Below, one piece after another: positions 1 through 7,413 of a DNA stretch of 39,675 nt (the first letter of the stretch is position 1; each line of letters opens with the position of its first letter). The notes under the pieces are model-generated. The model saw only the letters and a program-made list of their open reading frames with translations. It was not told where the DNA came from and ran no database searches. Source of the stretch: Cellulomonas triticagri (GTDB lineage: Bacteria > Actinomycetota > Actinomycetes > Actinomycetales > Cellulomonadaceae); NCBI RefSeq assembly GCF_003696205.1, contig NZ_RFFI01000024.1, positions 1 through 39,675 on the forward strand, read 5' to 3'. The translations under genes and the position numbers were made by a program.

Positions 1-969
1 GGCGCGCGCCGCGGGGTCCCCGACGCCGAGGCGGTCGCGGTGCTCGCCCGGCTGGCCGACGCGGGCGTCCCCGGCGCGGACCCCGCCGAGTGGCACGGCC
101 TCGCGGCCCCGTCGAGCGACGCCCCGCTGTGGGCACCCGGCCAGCGGGTCCCGGTGTCCCCGTCGCGCATCGAGACCGCGGGCACCTGCACGCTGCGCTG
201 GGCCCTCGAGGCCGCGGGCGGGACCGCGCCGAGCAGCGCCCGGCAGTCGCTCGGCACCCTGGTGCACGCCCTCGCGCAGGAGCACCCGCGCGGCGGCCGG
301 GCCGAGCTGCTCGCCGACCTCGACCGCCGGTGGCCGGAGCTCGGCCTCGGGCACGGTTGGCCCGCGACGCTGGAGCGGCGGCGCGCGGAGGCGATGGTCG
401 AGCGCCTCGCGACCTACCTGGAGCGCGCGGGCGAGCCCCTGGCGGTGGAGGCGCGCTTCGAGCTCGCGCTCGACCGGGCCCTGGTGCGGGGCTCGCTGGA
501 CCGCGTCGAGCGCGCCGACCCGCCCACGACGTCGGATCCCCACCCCGATCCCGCCAGGGTGACCCCGCAGCCCGACGCCCCCGACGACGTGCCCGTGCGG
601 GTGGTCGACCTCAAGACCGGCCGCACCGCCCCGTCCGCGCAGGAGGCGACGACCAACCCGCAGCTCGGCGCGTACCAGCTCGCCGTCGACGCCGGGGCGG
701 TCGAGGGCCTGCCCGAGGGCGCACGCAGCGCCGGGGCGCAGCTCGTGTTCGTGTCCGACGTCAACAAGGCCAAGGCGGCGCTGCGCACCCAGCCGGGGCT
801 CGGCCCCGAGACGCCGGACGCGCCGTCCTGGGCGCGCACCCACATCGAGGAGGTCGCGGAGCGGATGGCCGCGTCGTCGTTCGCCGCCACGGCGAACAGC
901 CTGTGCGACCGGTGCCCGGTGCGCCGGTCCTGCCCGCTGCGCGACGAGGGCGGGCAGGTCGTCGGATGA
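1..969 (+). CDS. adnA: AdnA-like helicase-nuclease subunit, C-terminal part (5' end outside window)
   Basis: The reading frame is open from base 1, so only the C-terminal ~322 residues are present. They form a RecB-type PD-(D/E)XK nuclease domain: a VVDLKTG motif near base 600, then a QLGAYQLA motif, which are the metal-binding and QxxxY motifs of this family. A Cys in the segment AGTCTLRW (about base 187) and a C-terminal CDRCPVRRSC cluster (about 904-935) are the four-cysteine arrangement of iron-sulfur nucleases such as AddB. The stop overlaps the start of the next gene (ATGA), and that gene is a second UvrD/RecB-like protein. The pair therefore matches actinobacterial AdnAB, the motor-nuclease that resects double-strand breaks. 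The helicase half lies upstream and cannot be seen. AdnA rather than another RecB-like protein is inferred from position and synteny. Confidence 0.85.
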   Translation, partial: GARRGVPDAEAVAVLARLADAGVPGADPAEWHGLAAPSSDAPLWAPGQRVPVSPSRIETAGTCTLRWALEAAGGTAPSSARQSLGTLVHALAQEHPRGGRAELLADLDRRWPELGLGHGWPATLERRRAEAMVERLATYLERAGEPLAVEARFELALDRALVRGSLDRVERADPPTTSDPHPDPARVTPQPDAPDDVPVRVVDLKTGRTAPSAQEATTNPQLGAYQLAVDAGAVEGLPEGARSAGAQLVFVSDVNKAKAALRTQPGLGPETPDAPSWARTHIEEVAERMAASSFAATANSLCDRCPVRRSCPLRDEGGQVVG

Positions 970-3900
970 CGGAGCCCGTGCTGTCCGCCCGCGCCATCGC
1001 CGGGCTGCTCGGCCGCGACCTGCCGACCGACGAGCAGGTCGCGGTGATCGAGTCGCCCCTGCGCCCCGCCCTGGTGGTCGCCGGTGCGGGCTCCGGCAAG
1101 ACCGAGACCATGGCCGCCCGCGTCGTGTGGCTGCTCGCGAACGCCCTCGTCGCCCCGGAGGAGGTGCTCGGCCTGACGTTCACCCGCAAGGCCGCGGGCG
1201 AGCTCGCCGAGCGCGTGCGCCGTCGGCTGCGGCACCTCGCGCGCGCGGCCGCGGAGCAGGGCGTGCACCTGCCGGGGCTGTCCGCCGCCGAGGACGCCGG
1301 GGGTGCCGCGCTGCTGACCGTGGCCCGGCCGACGGTGTCGACGTACAACGCCTACGCGGCGTCGCTCGTCGCGGACCACGGCCTGCGGCTCGGCGTCGAG
1401 CCGTCCGCGCGGCTGCTGGGCGAGGCCGCGCAGTGGCAGCTCGCCAGCGAGGTCGTGGAGTCCTGGACCGCGGACCTGGACTCCGCCGCCGCCGTCTCCA
1501 CGGTCGTCGAGGCCGTGCTCACCCTGTCCGGCGCCCTCGACGAGCACCTGCTCGACGCCGCCGGGGCGCGCTCCGGGATCGACGCGATCGTGGACGCGAT
1601 CGAGGCGACCCCGCCCGGCACGCCGCCGCGCGCTCCCTACGCCGAGGTCAAGCGCCTGGTCGGGTCGCTGCGGGAGCGGCAGCGGATGCTCGACCTCGTC
1701 GCTGCCTACCGGGAGCGCAAGCGCGCCGCCGACGCCCTGGACTTCGGCGACCAGGTCGCCATCGCGGCCCGGCTCGCCCGCGACGTCCCGGAAGTCGCGG
1801 CGGGGGAGCGCACCCGGTTCCGGGTGGTGCTGCTGGACGAGTACCAGGACACCTCGTACGCGCAGCTCGTGCTGCTGGCGGCGCTGTTCGGCGGCGGGCA
1901 CCCCGTCACCGCCGTCGGCGACCCGCACCAGTCCATCTACGGGTGGCGTGGCGCCAGCGCGGGCGGGCTCGAGCGGTTCCCGACCGACTTCCCCGACGTC
2001 GCCCCCGACGGCGACCGGTCCCCGGCGTCCGTCTACGCCCTGTCGACGTCCTGGCGCAACGACGTCGCCGTGCTCGCCGCCGCGAACCACGTCGCCGCCC
2101 CGCTGCGCGCTCCCGGGCGCACGCGCGTCGCGCTGCCGACGCTCGACGCGCGCCCCGGAGCCGGGCCCGGGCAGGTCGTCGCGCACCTCGCCCCGACGCT
2201 GGAGGAGGAGGCGCAGGCCGTTGCGGAGTTCGTCGCGGACCGCTGGCGTCCCGAGGGCGGGCCCGGTGTGCGGGGCGGCGCCCCGGCACCGGGTGGCGCA
2301 CGCGTGTCCGCCGCGGTGCTGTGCCGCAAGCGCGCGCAGTTCCCCGTGCTGCACCGCGCGCTGCGGGCCGCGGGCCTGCCGGTCGAGGTCGTCGGGCTCG
2401 GCGGGCTGCTCGCCACGCCCGAGGTCGTCGACCTCGTCGCGGTGCTGCAGGCCGCCCACGACCCGTCGCGCGGCGACGCCCTCATGCGGCTGCTCACCGG
2501 CGCCCGCACCCGGCTCGGGGCGGCCGACCTGCACGCGCTCGCCGACTGGTCCGCGCACCTCGCGCACGGCTTCGACGCCCGGGCCGCGGCGGCCGTCGCC
2601 CGCGACCGTGCTGCGGGAGCCCCGGGCGAGGTGGGCGCGGACGACGGGTCGGCCGAGGCCAGCCCGGTCGTCGCGGACGTCGTGGACGAGCGCAGCATCG
2701 TGGACGCCGTCGACGCCCCGCCCCCGCCCGGCTGGACCAGCCCCGGCGGCCGGTCGCTCACCCCGGGCGGGCTGGAGCGGGTCACCGCCGTCGGCGAGGT
2801 GCTGCGCGCCGTGCGCCGCCAGACCTACCTGTCCCTGCCGGAGCTCGTCGGCCACGCCGAGCGGCTGTGGGGCCTGGACATCGAGGTCGCCGCGCGGCCC
2901 GGTGTCTCGCCCGGGCGGGCGCGGGCGCACCTCGACGCGTTCCGCGAGGTGTCCGTCCGGTACGCCGACGCGACCGACGACCCGAGCCTCGGCGGGTTCC
3001 TCGCCTGGCTGGAGTCCGCCGACGCCCACGAGCACGGCCTCGACATGCCCGTGGCCGAGCCGGACCCCGACGCCGTCCAGCTCATCACCGTGCACGCCGC
3101 GAAGGGCCTGGAGTGGGACGCCGTCGCCGTCGCCGGGCTGGTGGACGGTGGGCTGCCCGCGACCCGCACCCAGGGCAAGGACGGGCCGACGGACTCCGCG
3201 TGGCTGACCGGGCTCGGCGAGCTGCCGTACCCGCTGCGCGGCGACCGGCACGACCTGCCGACCTTGGAGGTCGCCGGGGCCGTCGACCCGAAGGACCTGG
3301 AGGAGCGGCGCAAGCAGTTCCTCCGCGACGCCGGGGACCACCAGGTCGCCGAGGAGCGCCGCCTCGCGTACGTCGCGTTCACCCGCGCCCGGTCGGCGCT
3401 GCTGCTCACCGGGGCGTGGTGGGGCGACGGCAGCCGGGTGCGCCCGCCGTCGCTGTTCCTGTCCGAGGTCGTGGACGCCGGGCTCGCCCGGGTCGCCGGG
3501 TGGGCGGTGCAGCCCGACGACGGCGTGGAGAACCCCCGCACGCAGGAGTCCGCGTCGGTCGTGTGGCCCGTGGACCCGTTCGTCGTCGCCGGCGAGGACG
3601 CCCCGTCGCGCCGCGCGCCCGTCGAGCTCGCCGCGGACGCGGTGCGCGCGGCCCGCGCGGGCGGGACCGCCGACGTGCCGACGTCGTGGGACCGCACGGT
3701 CGAGCTGCTGCTCGCCGAGCAGGCCAGCGAGTCGCGCCCCCGCCCGGAGGTCGAGCTGCCCGCCCACCTGTCGGCGTCGGCCGTGGTGCGGCTCGCGGCG
3801 GACGGCGGCGAGTTCGCGCGGGCGCTCCGGCGTCCCGTCCCCAACCGCCCGTCCCCGCAGGCCCGGCGCGGCACGCAGTTCCACGCGTGGGTCGAGGGGT

Positions 3901-4373
3901 ACTTCGGGTCCCCGGCGCTGGTCGACCTCGACGACCTGCCCGGCGCGGACGACGACTCCGTCCCGGTGGACGCCGACGAGGCCGCGCTGCGGGCGGCGTT
4001 CCTCGCGACGCCCTGGGCGTCGCTGGACCCGGTCGCGGTCGAGGTCGACGTCGAGACCACCGTCGCGGGCTACGTGCTGCGCTCCCGGATCGACGCCGTC
4101 TTCCCCGACCCGGACCGCCGCGACGAGCCCGGCGCGGTCGTCGTGGTCGACTGGAAGACCGGCGCCCCGCCCCGCGACCCGGCGTCCGCCGCGGTGCGCG
4201 AGCTGCAGCTCGCCGTGTACCGGCTGGCGTGGTCCCGGTGGACCGGTACGCCCCTCGACCGCGTGGGCGCGGCGTTCTGCTACGTCGGCGCGGGACGCAC
4301 CGTCCGCCCGGAGCGGCTGCTCGGTGCCGAGGAGATCGAGCGCCTGCTGCTCGCGGTCACCGCCCCGGCCTGA
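966..4373 (+). CDS. adnB: AdnB-like UvrD helicase / RecB nuclease subunit
   Basis: The 1135-residue protein is close to the size known for mycobacterial AdnB. The start is the ATG overlapping the adnA stop, so the two are translationally coupled. The N-terminal superfamily 1 helicase shows Walker A (GAGSGKT, residues 40-46), motif II (DEYQDT, from residue 291), motif III (VGDPHQSIYGWRG), motif V (HAAKGLEWD, about residue 709) and motif VI (RLAYVAFTRAR). The C-terminal nuclease has RRGTQFHAWVE, then DWKTG with D1062 and K1064, then ELQLAVYRLAW. All catalytic residues of both domains look intact. Known role of the family: it forms a heterodimer with AdnA, unwinds and degrades DNA ends, and prepares breaks for recombination. 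It converges on a minus-strand gene 38 bases downstream. Confidence 0.93.
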   Translation: MTEPVLSARAIAGLLGRDLPTDEQVAVIESPLRPALVVAGAGSGKTETMAARVVWLLANALVAPEEVLGLTFTRKAAGELAERVRRRLRHLARAAAEQGVHLPGLSAAEDAGGAALLTVARPTVSTYNAYAASLVADHGLRLGVEPSARLLGEAAQWQLASEVVESWTADLDSAAAVSTVVEAVLTLSGALDEHLLDAAGARSGIDAIVDAIEATPPGTPPRAPYAEVKRLVGSLRERQRMLDLVAAYRERKRAADALDFGDQVAIAARLARDVPEVAAGERTRFRVVLLDEYQDTSYAQLVLLAALFGGGHPVTAVGDPHQSIYGWRGASAGGLERFPTDFPDVAPDGDRSPASVYALSTSWRNDVAVLAAANHVAAPLRAPGRTRVALPTLDARPGAGPGQVVAHLAPTLEEEAQAVAEFVADRWRPEGGPGVRGGAPAPGGARVSAAVLCRKRAQFPVLHRALRAAGLPVEVVGLGGLLATPEVVDLVAVLQAAHDPSRGDALMRLLTGARTRLGAADLHALADWSAHLAHGFDARAAAAVARDRAAGAPGEVGADDGSAEASPVVADVVDERSIVDAVDAPPPPGWTSPGGRSLTPGGLERVTAVGEVLRAVRRQTYLSLPELVGHAERLWGLDIEVAARPGVSPGRARAHLDAFREVSVRYADATDDPSLGGFLAWLESADAHEHGLDMPVAEPDPDAVQLITVHAAKGLEWDAVAVAGLVDGGLPATRTQGKDGPTDSAWLTGLGELPYPLRGDRHDLPTLEVAGAVDPKDLEERRKQFLRDAGDHQVAEERRLAYVAFTRARSALLLTGAWWGDGSRVRPPSLFLSEVVDAGLARVAGWAVQPDDGVENPRTQESASVVWPVDPFVVAGEDAPSRRAPVELAADAVRAARAGGTADVPTSWDRTVELLLAEQASESRPRPEVELPAHLSASAVVRLAADGGEFARALRRPVPNRPSPQARRGTQFHAWVEGYFGSPALVDLDDLPGADDDSVPVDADEAALRAAFLATPWASLDPVAVEVDVETTVAGYVLRSRIDAVFPDPDRRDEPGAVVVVDWKTGAPPRDPASAAVRELQLAVYRLAWSRWTGTPLDRVGAAFCYVGAGRTVRPERLLGAEEIERLLLAVTAPA

Positions 4374-4411
4374 GCCGTCCACCGGCCTCGCCCGGCGCGG
4401 GTCAGATCAGG

Positions 4412-5347
4412 TCAGAGCGGCGCGGTGCCCGGCTCGGGGACGTCGCGGGTCTGCTCGTCCAGCTCGTCCAGCATCTGCACGGCGTCCGCGACGACCTCGT
4501 CGTCCTGCGCCCGCACGCCGTAGAGCAGCCACCGGGCGAGCGCGAGCTCGCCCGCGAGCAGCGCCCGGTCCGCGAGGTGCGGGTCCGTGAGCTCGGTGCG
4601 GCGCAGCTGGTACGCCTCGAGGATCGAGTCGACCGCGTCCTGCGGGGCGGCGACCAGCAGCCACGCCAGGTCGTCGGCGGGGTCCGCGACCTTCGCCTCG
4701 CCCCACGACATGACGGCCGTGACCGCGCCGTCGGCCACCAGCACGTGGTCCGCGGACAGGTCGCCGTGCACCAGCACGGGACTGAACTTCCACATCGCGA
4801 CGTCCTCGAGCCGCTCCTCCCAGCGCCGCAGCAGCGTCGCGGGGACACGGCCCGTGCGGGCGGCCTCGTCGACCTCCGCGAGGCGGCGGGCGCGGTACGC
4901 GGCGGCGTCGTACACCGGCAGCCCGGCGTCCTCCGCGACCGCGACGGGCAGCTCGTGCAGCGCCGCGAGGGACCGGCCCAGGGACGCCGCGACGCCCGGG
5001 CCGGGCGCGACGTGGTCCAGCGACACGGGGCGACCCTCGAGCTCGCGGTGCACGACGACGCGCCCGCCCTCCTCGAGCGGCGCGGTCCCGACGACCCGCG
5101 GGACGTCGAACGGCAGCGCACCGGAGTCCACGTGACCGGCCAGCGCGCCGAGCAGCACGAGCTCGGCCTCCAGCGCGGCACCGGCGGCGGCGCTGCGCGG
5201 CGCGCGCACCACCCAGCGGCGGCGCTGCCCGTCGGTCACCACGGCGACGTCGTCGTCGCCCGGCGCCGCGGTGCCACGCACCTCCCGCGCGTCGAAGCCG
5301 GGGACGGCGACGGTCGCGAGGGCGGCGAGAGCAAGGGGAGAACGCAC
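4412..5347 (-). CDS. Phosphotransferase (APH/macrolide kinase-like fold) lacking the metal-binding Asp
   Basis: The protein is 311 residues from the GTG at 5347; upstream in-frame sequence reads into the divergent nudC promoter and is unlikely to be coding. The fold is recognised from HRELEGRPVSLDHV and from the catalytic loop VLVHGDLSADHVLV, with H194 and D196. The following segment, VMSWGEAKVADPADDLAWLL, aligns with the DWGEA...DPaxDLA segment of aminoglycoside/macrolide phosphotransferases. Its first Asp, the second metal ligand of the family, is Ser here (S214). Bases were read on both strands and the codon is TCG. It lies between adnB (convergent) and nudC (divergent, sharing a 90-base promoter region). 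Whether it phosphorylates an antibiotic, another small molecule or nothing cannot be told from the sequence; whiB7 nearby is only suggestive of a resistance role. Confidence 0.8.
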   Translation of the reverse strand: MRSPLALAALATVAVPGFDAREVRGTAAPGDDDVAVVTDGQRRRWVVRAPRSAAAGAALEAELVLLGALAGHVDSGALPFDVPRVVGTAPLEEGGRVVVHRELEGRPVSLDHVAPGPGVAASLGRSLAALHELPVAVAEDAGLPVYDAAAYRARRLAEVDEAARTGRVPATLLRRWEERLEDVAMWKFSPVLVHGDLSADHVLVADGAVTAVMSWGEAKVADPADDLAWLLVAAPQDAVDSILEAYQLRRTELTDPHLADRALLAGELALARWLLYGVRAQDDEVVADAVQMLDELDEQTRDVPEPGTAPL

Positions 5348-5437
5348 CGCCCCAGGGTAGGCCGCGCGGCCCCGTCCGGGTGCGCCCGGGAGGGTGCCCG
5401 GCGTGTCCCGGGCGCTCGCGACGCGTACGGTAACGAG

Positions 5438-6901
5438 GTGTTCGCCTCCGACCTCCCCCTGTCGCGGACGGTCACGGACCGGGCCGCGGACCGCCGCGGC
5501 GAGGCCGACCTGCTCGCCGTGCTCCTCGACGACGACCGCACCCGGGTGCTCCTGGTCTCCGGGGGGCGCGTCGTCACCCGGACCCGTGGCCGGCGCCGCG
5601 CGCTCGCGTTCTTCGGCCCCGCCGAGGCCGCCCTGCGGGCGCCCACCGGCTCGCTCGAGGACCGCTGGGCGTTCCTCGGCCACGACGACCAGGACCGGGT
5701 CCCCGGGGTCGCGCCCGACGAGGTCCGTCCGGACCTGCCCGCCTACGTCGCCCACCACGTCCCCGAGGACGCGTCGGCGGCGCTGCCCGCCGGTCACGCC
5801 TGGACGTCCCTGCGGGAGGTCGGGTCCGAGCTGTCCGCTCGGGACGCCGGGCTCGCGACCGCCGCCGTCGCGCTGTTCGAGTGGCACGTCCGGCACCCGC
5901 GGTGCCCGCGCTGCGGCGAGCCGACCGTGCCCGTGCAGGCCGGGTGGGTGCGCCGCTGCCCCGCCGACGGCAGCGAGCACTACCCGCGCACCGACCCCGC
6001 CGTGATCATGGCCGTGGTGGACGACGACGACCGGCTGCTGCTCGGCAGCAGCGCGGCGTGGCCCGCGCACCGGTTCTCGACGCTCGCCGGGTTCGTCGAG
6101 CCCGGGGAGTCGGTCGAGCACGCCATCCGGCGCGAGGTCCGCGAGGAGACCGCCGTCGTCGTCGGCGACGTCGAGTACCGGGGCAGCCAGCCGTGGCCGT
6201 TCCCCGCCTCGCTCATGCTCGGGTTCCGTGCACGGGCGCTCAGCACCGAGGTCGTCGTGGACGGCGAGGAGATCCGCGAGGCCCGCTGGTTCGACCGCGA
6301 GGAGCTGCGCACCGCCGTCGAGTCCGGCGCGGTCGTGCTGCCGTCGGGCACGTCGATCGCGCGGGCGCTCATCGAGGACTGGTTCGGCGGGCCGCTGCCC
6401 GAGGACCCGCTCGGCGACGCGTGGGGCCGCGGCACCGCCCCCGCCGAGCAGACCGAGCACGCGGTCGAGGCCGACCGGGTGGCCGCCGAGGCCCCTGCCG
6501 AGGACGAGGCCCGGCCCTCGGACGGAGAGCCCACTCCGGCCCGGGGAACGGATGCGGAGCCGGACCCGGCCCGCGAGCCGGCGCCGCAGCGGGAGGGCGC
6601 TCGCCAGCGGAAGCGGGAGCGCCGCCCCGCGTCGACCGCCGAGCCCGCGTCGACCGCCGAGCCCGGGCCGACCCCGGAACCCGGGCCGACCCCGGAACCC
6701 GGGCCGACCGCTGAGCCCGCGTCGACCGCTGAGCCCGCGTCGACCTCTGTGCCTGCGGCGACTCCTGAGCCCGAGCCGACCCCCGCGGCGACCCCCGATA
6801 CCGCGTCGACCCCGGAGTCGACCCCGGACGCCGACCCGGTCCCGGACCCGCGCCCCCGACGTGGCCGCCGCGCGGCCCCCGCCTCCGACGACACCCCCTG
6901 A
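5438..6901 (+). CDS. nudC: NADH pyrophosphatase NudC with a long repetitive C-terminal extension
   Basis: The family hydrolyses NAD(H) to NMN(H) and AMP and can remove NAD caps from RNA. The GTG start at 5438 begins the conserved N-terminal domain. A partial zinc ribbon is visible (C156, C159, C174). The fourth Cys is absent, the segment reading CPADGSEHYPR. The Nudix box starts at G218 (GFVEPGE...REVREETAV); the usual Gly of EExG is Ala. The family signature SQPWPFPASLM follows. The Nudix enzyme should end near residue 325, but the frame continues about 160 residues as a Pro/Glu/Thr/Ser-rich tail with 6-residue repeats and a basic end (PRPRRGRRAAP). No frameshift is needed for this; the tail is simply in frame. 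It converges with mrx1 across a strong inverted repeat. Confidence 0.92.
   Translation: MFASDLPLSRTVTDRAADRRGEADLLAVLLDDDRTRVLLVSGGRVVTRTRGRRRALAFFGPAEAALRAPTGSLEDRWAFLGHDDQDRVPGVAPDEVRPDLPAYVAHHVPEDASAALPAGHAWTSLREVGSELSARDAGLATAAVALFEWHVRHPRCPRCGEPTVPVQAGWVRRCPADGSEHYPRTDPAVIMAVVDDDDRLLLGSSAAWPAHRFSTLAGFVEPGESVEHAIRREVREETAVVVGDVEYRGSQPWPFPASLMLGFRARALSTEVVVDGEEIREARWFDREELRTAVESGAVVLPSGTSIARALIEDWFGGPLPEDPLGDAWGRGTAPAEQTEHAVEADRVAAEAPAEDEARPSDGEPTPARGTDAEPDPAREPAPQREGARQRKRERRPASTAEPASTAEPGPTPEPGPTPEPGPTAEPASTAEPASTSVPAATPEPEPTPAATPDTASTPESTPDADPVPDPRPRRGRRAAPASDDTP
6629..6772 (+). repeat. 18-bp tandem repeat in the nudC tail
   Basis: Eight consecutive 18-bp units encode the hexapeptide series ASTAEP, ASTAEP, GPTPEP, GPTPEP, GPTAEP, ASTAEP, ASTSVP, AATPEP. 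All units keep the reading frame, so unit number can change without disrupting the gene. Confidence 0.9.
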
Positions 6902-6911
6902 GCCGGACAGC

Positions 6912-6966
6912 CGACGAGGTCGAGGGTTTCGCCCCGGAACGGGCGGCGAACCCCTCGACCTCGTCG
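6912..6966. terminator. Bidirectional terminator-like inverted repeat between nudC and mrx1
   Basis: Arms starting CGACGAGGTCGAGGG and ending CCCTCGACCTCGTCG form a stem of about 22 bp around a short loop. It lies between convergent genes and has no clear U-run on either side. A further partial copy of the right arm (ACCCTCGACCTCG) follows at about 6969. Confidence 0.65.
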
Positions 6967-6988
6967 GAAACCCTCGACCTCGGTGCGG

Positions 6989-7255
6989 TTACACGCCCAG
7001 GCGGTCGCGGACCTGGACCAGGGACGGGTTCGTGGCCGCGGAGCCGTCGGGGAACAGCAGGGTCGGGACGGTCTGGTTGCCGCCGTTGACCTGCTCGACG
7101 AAGGCGGCGGCGTCGGGCTGCTGCTCGATGTCGACCTCGGTGTAGGCGATGCCCGCGGAGTCGAGCTGCGTCTTCAGGCGGCGGCAGTAGCCGCACCAGG
7201 TGGTCGAGTACATCGTCACGGTGCCCGCGGCGGGCAGGTCCTGCGTGGTGGTCAT
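6989..7255 (-). CDS. mrx1: Mycoredoxin / glutaredoxin-like protein
   Basis: An 88-residue thioredoxin-fold protein of the size of M. tuberculosis mycoredoxin-1. The active site is CGYC (C21, C24) after TMYSTTW; the cis-proline segment QTVPTLLFPDG is also present. The family reduces mycothiol mixed disulfides in the cytoplasm of mycothiol-producing actinobacteria. The position between nudC and uvrD2 is the same as in mycobacteria (Rv3198A). It is divergent from uvrD2, sharing a 158-base upstream region. Confidence 0.93.
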   Translation of the reverse strand: MTTTQDLPAAGTVTMYSTTWCGYCRRLKTQLDSAGIAYTEVDIEQQPDAAAFVEQVNGGNQTVPTLLFPDGSAATNPSLVQVRDRLGV

Positions 7256-7413
7256 CGTCTGCCTTCGGTCTCGCGCAGCCGGGTCGGCTGCTGGTCGTGC
7301 GGTCTGCCCGGGTCAACGCCGGGGCCCCGCCGGATCATCCCCGACGGTGCCGGACCACGGGGCTGGGGACCACGGGTCGGGCGTGTCGGCCGGAGGTGCG
7401 AGGATCGTCGGCG

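Noticed and set aside
414..4382. Very long minus-strand frame opposite adnA/adnB
   Set aside because: High-GC DNA leaves long open frames opposite real genes; the product is Arg/Gly/Pro-rich with no motifs, while the plus frame has all helicase and nuclease motifs.
1127..5437. In-frame 5' extension of nudC over adnB and the phosphotransferase
   Set aside because: The translated part before 5438 is low-complexity Arg/Pro/Ala and conflicts with two well-supported genes.
6629..6772. Possible CRISPR-like array in the nudC tail
   Set aside because: The 18-bp units are directly adjacent with no spacers and keep the reading frame.
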